Source: Gnetum montanum (lineage: Eukaryota > Streptophyta > Gnetopsida > Gnetales > Gnetaceae). From it: a DNA stretch of 64,000 nucleotides. The stretch is from the NCBI GenBank assembly GCA_015680685.1, contig MNCI01006916.1, forward strand, positions 96,195 through 160,194. The letters are read 5' to 3'. Position numbers and translations under genes: made by a program. The notes below the pieces were generated by a model. It ran no database searches. It was not told the origin of the DNA and saw only the letters and a list, made by a program, of their open reading frames with translations. Below are positions 55,634-64,000 of this stretch, one piece after another (the stretch's first letter is position 1; each line of letters starts with the position of its first letter).

Positions 55634-58429
55634 TTAGAGCTCATGTGGTTCTAGGTGGTGGTGGTTCCTCCATGGGTTGCTTCCCCTTATCTTGTGCTCT
55701 AGGTTTTGGAATTTGATGGCTTTGAAGAAGTGCCTAGAGCTTTTCCTCCTTGGTTCAAGCTTCTTGTGCCATCCATGCTGATGTTCCAATGTTTGATGGA
55801 GTCGACACCTTCCATGGACATGGTAGTTATGGGAACATCTAATTCGCCTTGACATATTAGGACACAAATAGCCATCATTCCTCTTCATAGGCTTTGGCTT
55901 TGTCCTTCTATTCCATGTAATCTGTAAGCCATCGAGCCAAGTATGCTATGACATCTTTTTGTCCTTGATAGCTAGTTTTTACCACCTCTAACTTAGAATT
56001 TTCCACTTCTAATTTTTGCAGCATCTTCTTGTGCTCAGAAAATTCTGTTTCATATTTTGCATAGGTGGTAACTAGTTTCTTCTCCAGTTTTGTTCTTGGG
56101 AATCCTGCTATTAATATGGCTAAGTTGGCATATCGTAGGTTTGCTAATTCCATGTACTCCATAAAATCTTGTATTTGCAGGTCCTAGCTTTTGAGCTTTG
56201 CTTGGTGGAAAAATGCATAGGTATCTAATATGGCCCGCTAATTAGTTTTTTGAGCACTGAGAGTGTTGATATGGGCCTTGGACATATGGATTTATTTTTC
56301 AATTACTTGCTTATATATCCCCACCTAGTTCCTAAATTGTTCCTTTAGTTTTCATGTCGCTTGGCCTCGTTTTTCCACACGCTTATTTCAATGGCCATAT
56401 TTTGATAGATTGCGCATACCTCCTCGATTGAAAGGGTTCGATTTTCTCCGGCTAAGCAATTCATGTCCTGGTTGACCTTGACTAATTGTTCTCATAACTG
56501 TTGAAAGTTTTCTTCAAGAACATTCTTTTGTTCTTCTACAATGGTCAACCCTAGATTGTTTATGGCAAGTTGTTTATTCTCCTCTTGCAAGGCCTTAAGT
56601 GCTTTGACATGTGCATATGTCTAAGCTTGTGTCTTGGAAGCATCTCAATTGGCCTTCTCGTTCTCCTCTACCATTCTTTTATTATCTTCCAATAATTGAT
56701 TAAGCTACTCTATCCTTAAGGACTTTAGCTAGTCTATGGTGATGAATTGAGATGGATCCTGCTATGCAGCTTACAGGGTGATGAGCTTCTCTTGGAGTCT
56801 TTCCAATTCTGCTTCTGCATGCTTGGCCTTGATCTCTAGCATGACCAGCTTCCCTTTGGTGGAGATGAGGTCTGATTGAGTTGCTGTGACATCTTGAGGG
56901 ATTTCAAATAAGGACTTCATCATTTTTCCTGTTTGTAGCAACTGATCAAGAACATCCTCATGCTTCGTAGGAGTAATCGAGAGACCAGCCAAATTTTGAG
57001 CATCACATGCTCCCGTAAGGTGTACCGGTGCACAACAGGAACATTGAATGATTCTTTGATGTGATCCGTAACCACTTCTATAGCTCTCGCTACATCTTGA
57101 TGCTGCATGAGCACTACTGTGGTCCCTTCACTAGTTTCTAATTGCACCTAAAAAGATGCAACATTCCTTGAGATCTGTTGTGACCAGTGTGATTCCCTTC
57201 CTCCTATTTGAATCAACACTTCGTCCCACACATGATTGATTGAGACCATGGGTTGTATGGCATCATCTATGACTTGAAAGAGGTTGGTCTCATCATGGCT
57301 TCCCCAACTGACCATCTCAACGATGGCCATGAGATGGCTCATTTACAATTGATAATCCTGTGGCGGTGGCAACGGTTGGTCTTGCTAGCTTGTACTAGGC
57401 CCTACTTCCTGTTGTTGACTGGGCCTTGTGCTTAAAAGCTGGCTAAGCCCTACAGTTTGTGTTGCAATGGGCCCCATCGTTTGTTCTTGTTCAGGCTCCA
57501 GTGTCTCACCAGCACTTTCCCTTAGAGCTGATGGTTTCAACAATTCAACAAATGAAGCATTTTTGGCCCTTCTGGGGACATCATTGGTGTACCCTAGAAT
57601 TCTAGCATGTCAGCATAACTTCCTAATGAGACAAGGAAGGGGCAATGTGAACTTCCCCATCTTGTGTTCTTTAAATTGCCTTAAAATCTCTATTAGATAT
57701 AGATGGAGTAGGTTGGCATTAACCTTGCCCAACAATATCACACTTCCTCTAGCCACATGTGGGGATTCTGTTTATCCCTTTTTTGGGGAAGATGTGATAA
57801 GTACTGATCTTGAAATATATTCTCTCTTCTAGTGTCAACTCTCCATACGCCTTGTCTTCCTTGCCATATGCCCTTTTCAACCAGATCTTTTGTGCATCAA
57901 CATTAGAGTGAGTGGGCAAGCAAGCAACTTTTGGCCCTGTATTTGAAAGATTCAACACTTCCAAAATGGCTTTGGTAGAGAAATCTACTGAAATACCACC
58001 AATATCAACTGTGGTACCTTCTTCTTTATTGTGCCAAAATTGGTACATCTCTCCTAGGTACCAGGCACCACTTTCAAAGAGAATAGGCCATAATGGGGAC
58101 CCTTTGAGTTGGTCCCTAACTACCTTAGGAGTGAACTCAGTGAAAGGTCCAAAGTTGAGTTCCACGATCACAGCTGCTGATGTGGACCTTTCATGAATCG
58201 CCTGAACACATTCCAAGGACAATGTGAGATTTTTCCCTTATTCAAGTGCTTCAATGGCTCCTCCTTCAACCTGTCCTGATTACATGGTAACAAGAGGCTC
58301 TTGATGGATGTTGAATGATTATTCCTCCTATTCTGTACATTCCTTAGGAGACACCTGGCCTTTACCTCTCCTTGGTCATTTGGATGGACCTTGAGAGGAT
58401 CCTCCTTGCTATCCATGTTTAGGGGCCAT
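55634..58429 (-). pseudogene. Third ORF of A4, better preserved copy
   Basis: Same region as 27388-30220 of A3. It starts MAPKHG then a stop. The open piece 58222-57749 (157 aa) is the best part of the N-terminal domain: VIVELNFGPFTEFTPKVV, GAWYLGEMYQFW, VDIGGISVDFSTKAILEVL and TLEERIYFKISTYHI. Then pieces at 57342-57148, 56992-56771 (KHEDVLDQLLQTGK, Lys/Glu-rich heptads) and 56162-55908 (MEYMELANLRYANL, then KLEVENSKLEV) suggest a long coiled-coil C-terminal half. No membrane segment or signal peptide is visible. The order of the pieces matches A3. The function is unknown; a structural or Gag-associated role is only a guess. Confidence 0.68.
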
Positions 58430-58442
58430 CTGCAATCACATG
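58427..58442 (-). promoter_or_regulatory. Splice-acceptor-like CAG|ATG before A4 third ORF
   Basis: Minus strand ATGTGATTGCAG followed directly by ATGGCCCC. It matches the position of the A3 start. Confidence 0.4.
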
Positions 58443-59179
58443 GGGCTGACTATTAGTAAGGTTATTTACAAAATTCGACTTCTACCCTTACTTCTTACCT
58501 TTAATGAATTTGTTTCTTGTTTAGTGTGATCTAGATTTAGGAAATTTTATGAAAGTGTCCACTAAAATTTTTGATATTGGGCCTAATTTGATTAGATGGC
58601 TTCAAAATTTAATTCTCATGGTGTGGGTGAAGAGATAAAATTGATTTTGGCAACATGTTTAACATTTTTATGGTCGTTTACCCTTTATGATATCCTTCAG
58701 GTGATGATGAATTTCAAAAAAATTATGTGCAACTTGGAGTGTACCCTTCCCCCACAACTAAGTTAAACACTCTAGGTTCAGATAGGTTCAATTGGAATGG
58801 GAATTATAGCATTAACAAGCAAGTTATGGCTATTGGAACAATAGGTATGCAAGCTAGCAAGTTCGTGGAAGACAATTTGTACAACTCCCCTCACATGAAC
58901 AGTGTAAAATGATGTTGACATGCATGGGGGATCCATATATATAGTTTTTATGGACACGATATCGCGTACCTGGTAGCATGGTCCCAATATCGCGTTGGAC
59001 CCAATATCGGGTACCCAATATTGCAGCCCATTGNACGTACCTGGTAGCATGGTCCCAATATCGCGTTGGACCCAATATCGGGTACCCAATATTGCAGCCC
59101 ATTGAAAATAGGGTACTTAGTAAAATTAATGAATTTATGAATTTCCAAGGCCAAAAATGAAGGATTTGAGGTTAATTGG
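58430..59179. other. Unassigned stretch with an orphan GATATC array and a duplicated contig end
   Basis: No gene. It contains a minus-strand purine run (GTTGTGGGGGAAGGG at about 58745-58759), a TATATATA at about 58936, and GATATC-type boxes at 58958, 58986, 59003 and 59017 with spacers 22, 11 and 8 bp. The array is not inside a recognisable LTR. 58965-59033 and 59036-59104 are identical 69 bp copies around the N at 59034, probably an assembly artefact. Confidence 0.5.
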
Positions 59180-59845
59180 TGATGAGTGGCGAGGTACCCC
59201 TACATTCAACCATATAAAACGAGTGTAGCACGCGTGATCCGGTCAAACTCTGTAGACTAAATGCCTAAACGCCGCAAGGAACACATGGGGTTAATTAATC
59301 GTTGTCTTCCCAGACTTACTTGTTGTTGTCATGGTGTATGGTTAAGTAAGTTCGAGGTATATGATTTTTTTTGTCTTTTCAGGTTTATCTCCTATGCTAA
59401 AGGGTGAAGGGTTGAGAGACTAAAACTAACTCTAATTACAGCACTAAGTCCTAGCATTAGCATCTGTTCCCACTTGCTGTACACACCCTGAACTGTGCAA
59501 CTGTGGCTACCAAATGCTAATCATTACTAGGATTACCACACATAACGCACGTGCTCGAAGCGGTTGTACTGAGGCATCTAACTAACCTAAGTGTGACAAG
59601 CAGTCGATTCCTTGACTAGCCGTACACATCCGTAGATGCTCGTAATCAAGTCGTACTTGTCCCACGTTCTAGGAGGTAAGGATGAGAGAATCTAATTGCG
59701 ATGAGTNACAGCGGACCGCAATATCGTGTACGCGATATTGCAGGGGATGTGATATCGCAGCGGCCATGATATCGCGTACGGGATATCGCGACGGCCACGA
59801 TATCACGTACGCGATATCACGGCTTGTGCATATCGCATCTCATCA
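59180..59845 (-). repeat. 3' LTR of A5 (about 666 bp, contains N)
   Basis: Minus strand TGATGAGATGCG...CTCATCA. It is about 150-190 bp shorter than the A1 and A2 LTRs. The N at 59707 lies where the TATA and AATAAA segment should be, so part of the shortfall is probably a gap. The GATATC array is at 59720-59818. Confidence 0.82.
59720..59818 (-). repeat. GATATC-box array in U3 of A5
   Basis: Boxes at 59720, 59734, 59751, 59768, 59782, 59799 and 59813; spacers 8, 11, 11, 8, 11 and 8 bp. The last pair with its spacer differs by one base from the perfect palindrome GATATCGCGTACGCGATATC. CpG is abundant here, unlike the rest of the element. Confidence 0.85.
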
Positions 59846-59857
59846 TACCCCCATGAC
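59846..59857 (-). other. Polypurine tract of A5
   Basis: Minus strand GTCATGGGGGTA, identical to A1. Confidence 0.78.
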
Positions 59858-61740
59858 TGAATGAAAACTCATCCTCAAGTTCCTTACAATAATATCGAAA
59901 AGGTATGGAATTATTAAGGGGAATGGATCTAATGGGATGACATGTGAATGGATCATTATTACAAGACTTGACAAAACTGGTGTTCATGACAACAAGGGTG
60001 AACACCTTATTACAATGACATCAGGCCACAGTTGGCAGCTGAGAGAAAAGAGGAGAGAGAAGAGAAGAGAAGAAGAGAGAAGAGTCTTATTGCTGCCAAC
60101 GCCTAGATTGCGCCTTCTATTGTCCATCTGTAAGCGCATCATCAATCTTGATCCTTGTATAGCTACTTCAGCACCGCTCCATTCCAAGTGTCTGCTCCAG
60201 ATCCATTCCATTTTTGTATGAGTACCATCTGCACACACAACACAATCGTATATTAGCAAGGGTAATGGAATCATTAAGTAAATAATACCTTGCTTCGGTG
60301 TAGGTTCATTGGCTAGGTTGTGGTATGGCTGATATGGACTTGGGAATATGCTACTGATGACTACCAAAGGTGTAGGGGTTAGGAAGAAAAATGAAAAAAT
60401 TTGGGGCTTAGGAGAAAAATCAAAAAATTAGGCCCCATACCCCCATTACTAATTGTGAACCTCCAGTAGCGTTAGAATGGATAAAGAAAAGGAGTAAGAA
60501 ATATAGGTAAAAAGGGACAACTATGGCATCAATGAAATGGATGTAAAGATGGAAATGAACAAAACTAAAATTAATTACAAAATGTTAAGGAAAATAAGTT
60601 AACTAATGCTCCAAATAGGAACATCAGTGGGTCCCCCCCAAAGCAGGCTCATGCCGTTAATTCCCTAACAAACCCACATTCAAAGAGTCCGTAGGCTCTG
60701 GGAATGTCTTTTGGAACAAGAGTTAAAGTCTTAACCGCCAAAATTTACCGAAAAGAAAACAATGCATCAACCAAAATATATACACTAATGATACAACCGG
60801 AAATGAGGTGAACAATGAAGAGAAGGATGGAGAGAAGAGAAATGGAATGGAATCCCAAGAACAAGGTGGTGTACATCCCCTTATGTGTTACATGATTAAT
60901 GTGACTTGGCAAATCTCATTCCAACTCCAGGCTCAAACCAACCACTTCTAGTGACTTCGCATCAATGCATTTGGTTAAACCATCCACTCGGATATGAGGA
61001 TGCATCTTCAAATAGCCATCACCATTCTGACGAACAAAGGAGGCAATGGGAAACAAGAAGGGCCTTAGTTAGAGGGAACACTTTAGTTCCATAACCAGTG
61101 CTTGTAGCCCAAATTTTATTTCATCCAAGGGGTGTGCTTTGAATCCTTCCTTTGGTTTTTTTTTTTTTGTGTTTTTATGTGTGGGGACCACACCATGCAA
61201 AGACTTCTTTATTTTTATTGTCTCAGCTTCCAAAGAATGGGTAACATTGGAATGGTAAGAAAACTCAAGAAGAAACATCCAAGCACCCAAGTGAATGACC
61301 AACACAAAAGCACTAAGTTCCATTGAAGTCATACCCTTTGCAATCCTTGAGTCCTTCCTTAGTTTGAGAAATACCCAGTCACCGATTCGTTAAAGTTCTT
61401 ATTGGAAGGGAACTGTACATTTCCAAGCCAATAGAAACCATAGAGATTGATGGATGTATGGATGAAGTGATCTCATTGCCTGCCATATCAAAAGAAACAT
61501 ACCTTAGTATCAACATTGTAACTTACAGGTAAAAACCAAACATTAGCAATTAATGAAAAACAATTCATCCCATCAGCCTGAACACTTATTGGGTGATGAA
61601 CTTACAGGTTGGATAACACACACACACATAATAGAAAAGTACAACGATGTTGTAAAACAAAAACAGCAAAAGTTAAAGAAATTTGTAAAGCAAAAATTTG
61701 TAAAACAAAAAACTGACAAATAACTAAGGGCCCCATATGG
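59858..61740 (-). other. A5 post-integrase region
   Basis: About 1.9 kb related to A1 and A2. It contains the GGGCTACAAGCACTGGTTATG and GGCATGAGCCTGCTTTGG blocks. The acceptor-like TGTGTGCAG|ATGGTACTC is at 60226-60245. Only short ORFs occur. Confidence 0.55.
60226..60245 (-). promoter_or_regulatory. Splice-acceptor-like CAG|ATG in A5
   Basis: Minus strand GATTGTGTTGTGTGTGCAG then ATGGTACTC. It opens a frame of about 21 codons here. Confidence 0.38.
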
Positions 61741-63060
61741 TTAGCATAGGTGGCCATCTCCTCCATGACTGAGTTTTAAGGGAGAGATCCGAAATAATGA
61801 GTGTGGTTGTTCGATGGTGGAGGCGTAAATTGCACTGGCCGTTGCAGCTTCATGAAAGGGTTTTGTTTGTTGTACATTAACCAATAATTTTTTATCCAGG
61901 CTATCAAACTTATATATCATCATGGCTCCAGAGGGAAAGGTAGTATGAATAATATAAGGTCCTTCCCACAAGGTTTGAAACTTTGTACGTTGGGGTACAT
62001 GCGTGGGGTTCCAGTAAAGGACCTTATCTCTTGGTTGGTATTTAAACCTTCGGATCCTTAAGTCATGATGTTGTTTACTGTGTGCCTTGTGCAACTCATT
62101 TCATGATAGGGCAACCAATCTATTCTTGTCTAGCACATTCAAAGTTGCTAGTTGTTGTTTTTGTGCTAGATTGAGATCTAGGTGAAGTTCACAAGCCATG
62201 GACAGTGTACGGAGCTCACTCTGTATAGGGAGTTTTGGAAGTTTTCCGTACACTAACTCATAGGGAGAATATCCTGTAGGGAGCTTCCAGGTGGAATGAT
62301 ACACCCAAAGAGCGTCGTTCAGTTTCGTGCTCCAGTCTTGCCTAAATTTGCTAAGTGTCCATGTTAATATTCTGGTAATCTCCCTATTAGTAACTTCAAC
62401 TTGACCATTAGCTTGGGGGTGGTAAGGTGTGGTCAGTTTATACTTAACCCCTAAGCGTTGCATCAACTTTCTAAAGGTTGCACCTGTAAAATGTGTTCCA
62501 TTATCAGAAATAAGTGCATATGGCACACCAAACCTATTAACGATTTGTTGTTGTACAAATCATGTAGCTGTAGATGATGTGCAATCTGTTACAGCAGCTG
62601 CTTCAGCCCATTTGGTTAAGTAATCAACAGCAACAATTATATACGCTTTTCCGTTGGACATTGGTGTAATCGGTCCCATAAAATCTATCCCCCAGATGTC
62701 AAAGGGTTCTAAAGGTTGAATCCGTTGTTGCGGACCCTCCATCCTAGCAGTCATTCCCCCATCACGTTGGCAGTGCTCATAGGATTGGGCGAAATGATGG
62801 GTGTCCCGAAATAGTGTTGGCCAATAATATCCTGCAAGCAGGATTTTAGTGGTCGTTCGTCTCCCAGCATAATTACCCCCACAGGGGCCCTCATGAGCAT
62901 CCTGGAGAACTTTTAATTGATCTTGATTGGGTACACACCATTGAACCAAGCCATCAGGGCAAACTTTATAAAGTTTTCCCCCGATTTCCATGAAGTATTT
63001 GATTTTGTGAAGAAACTGTTGTTTCTTCCTAAAGTCTAATCTCTGTGGTATTTGTTGCAA
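61741..63060 (-). pseudogene. A5 pol, integrase with intact D-D-E
   Basis: This is the integrase in one frame from 63060 to 61741, with two TGA stops (62560-62562 and about 62101). It keeps the first Asp in WGIDFMGP, the second in LISDNGTHF and the Glu 35 residues further on in GQVEVTNREI. The zinc-binding segment has lost two ligands: HEGPCGGNYAG has Asn where the second His is expected (A3 has His), and SYEHCQRDG has Tyr for the first Cys. The C-terminal part runs through RDKVLYWNPTHVPQRTKF and YIIHTTFPSGAM to HGGDGHLC and the stop. It is the most complete integrase here, but the zinc changes and stops should inactivate it. Confidence 0.85.
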
Positions 63061-63442
63061 AGTGAGTTAAGTGAGAATGCTACTATACCAGTTTACTTCT
63101 GTGGGTTGATTATTTATTACACTAGCAAAGAGGGTTTCATCAGGAAAATGGTCAGATACTGCATATTCATCCTCTTTGTTGTCCCAACACAACCGGGATA
63201 GGTGATCGGCGATGACGTTCTCGGTACCCTTGCGGTCAGCAATAGTTAAATTGAACTCCTGAAGAATCACCAACCAACATATAATACGTGGGCTAACCGT
63301 TGGCTTATTCATAAGGAACCTAATTGCACTATGATCTGTATGGACATATACCTTGTAACCCAATACATAGTGCCTAAATTTATCCAATGCAAACACAACA
63401 GCCATTAATTCTTTTTCTGTAGTCGTGTAGTTAAGTTGTGCA
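63061..63442 (-). pseudogene. A5 pol, RNase H C-terminal part
   Basis: The open frame 63453-63067 reads AQLNYTTTEKELMAVVFALDKF, HTDHSAIRFLMNKP and a linker ENVIADHLSRL, in frame with integrase. The TEKEL Glu and the DH block are intact. The N-terminal part with the first catalytic Asp is missing at the N (63443), where A1 has about 170 bp more, so this is a gap and not a biological deletion. Confidence 0.8.
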
Positions 63443-63443
63443 N

Positions 63444-64000
63444 AATGGTGCATCTTATTTTGTTAATTCTACCAATGGTTTGGCAACTTTGGAAAAGTTC
63501 GCAATAAACCTCCTATAGTAGCTAGTGTGTCCAAGGAATGACCTAACATCTTTAATAGTTTCTAGTTGTCAGGTGATTCCTTGGATGACTTTAATTTTTT
63601 CTGGATCTTCCTCAATTCCTGATTGTGAAATTTTATGCCCCAGCACAATGCCCTCTTGAACCATCAAATGGCTCTTTTGCCAGTTGAGCTTGAGGTTAGT
63701 TTCAACACATCGTTTCAACACTTACTCTAACCAGTTGAGGGCTTGATCAAAGGTTGTCTCATAGGTGGAGAAGTCGTCCATGAAGACTTCTACTCCATTA
63801 CCTATTTGCTGCTGAAAAATGATTAGAACTAAGTGTTGGAACATGGCAGGTGCATTGCACAAGCCAAAACGCATTTCTTTATATGCGAACATTCCCCAAG
63901 GACTAGTGAACGTTGTTGTGGCTTGGTCTTCTGGCACAATTCGTATCTAGTTGTACCCACTATATCCATCCAGAAAACTGTAATAGCGATGCCCTGCTAT
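63444..64000 (-). pseudogene. A5 pol, RT C-terminal part (runs off the window)
   Basis: RT text is readable to the window edge: PEDQATTTFTSPWGMFAYK, MRFGLCNAPAMFQ, VFMDDFSTYETTFDQAL with the catalytic DD, then the thumb with VLGHKIS-like text and [18 protein letters not shown]. The open piece 63937-63722 covers the palm. Stops are few. The fingers, protease and gag lie outside the window. Confidence 0.82.

Larger units (their letters stand above)
54594..58429 (-). mobile_element. Element A4: 3' part with LTR and third ORF
   Basis: On the minus strand: third ORF (58429-55634), a short 3' stretch, a worn polypurine tract and a 3' LTR. It begins at the break point of the chromovirus, so A4 inserted into that element. 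No gag or pol of A4 is visible. The upstream side passes into unassigned sequence and the insertion of A5 at 59180; the remainder could lie beyond the window. The LTR carries the GATATC array of A1, A2 and A5, whereas the third ORF is that of A3, so A4 links the two types. Confidence 0.75.
59180..64000 (-). mobile_element. Element A5: 3' half, continuing beyond the window
   Basis: On the minus strand: RT (entering from the window edge), RNase H, integrase, post-integrase region, polypurine tract and 3' LTR. It belongs to the A1/A2 family by LTR and pol similarity. It has the best preserved integrase of the window, with the D-D-E triad intact and only two TGA stops across 1.3 kb. It has no third ORF. 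The left flank is ATTGG; the other target copy lies outside the window. Confidence 0.9.

Overview
The window is nuclear DNA from a plant with a large, repeat-rich genome. It shows plant-type Ty3/gypsy LTR retrotransposons, tRNA-Asp and initiator-tRNA-Met primer sites, and one phytocystatin gene. The copies are old, full of transition-type stop codons and nested in one another. That fits the slow-turnover genome of a gymnosperm, but I cannot prove the lineage from sequence alone. Single N characters at 5257, 42999, 52529, 59034, 59707 and 63443 look like collapsed scaffold gaps. Several have missing or duplicated sequence beside them.

Layout. 1-8950: element A1 (+), Athila/Tat-like, with its 5' LTR cut by the window edge; it sits inside an older LTR whose tail is 8951-9203. 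9204-18200: no intact gene, only dyad-rich and degenerate repeats, an LTR tail ending at 12574, and a minus-strand remnant of a second gypsy type (about 16245-18130). 18201-31340: element A3 (+), complete at 13.1 kb with AATGT target duplications and an extra long third ORF after integrase. 31346-33324: unassigned AT-rich DNA. 33325-41270: element A2 (-), complete LTR pair (809 bp each) and target duplication, but RNase H and nearly all of integrase are deleted. 41271-43270: unassigned. 43278-46300: the one island that looks like host DNA, with a single-exon secreted phytocystatin on the minus strand (43915-44391) flanked by short tandem repeats. 47488-48484: a minus-strand LTR. About 50420-54593: a chromovirus-type gypsy element (+), broken by element A4. 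54594 to at least 58429: 3' part of element A4 (-), with a second copy of the third ORF. 59180-64000: 3' part of element A5 (-), continuing beyond the window.

How the parts relate. A1, A2 and A5 form one family, sharing LTR, gag-pol and a roughly 1.9 kb post-integrase region. A3 and A4 carry a related backbone with a 2.8 kb third ORF inserted or retained at the same place, just after a splice-acceptor-like YAG|ATG that all five copies share. No element appears able to move itself now. A1, A2, A4 and A5 carry, at the start of U3, a regular array of GATATC-like boxes with spacers of exactly 8, 11 or 14 bp. A3 and the 47488 LTR carry arrays of other motifs at the same place. These arrays and the third ORF are the most unusual content. 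The cystatin is the only credible intact protein gene.
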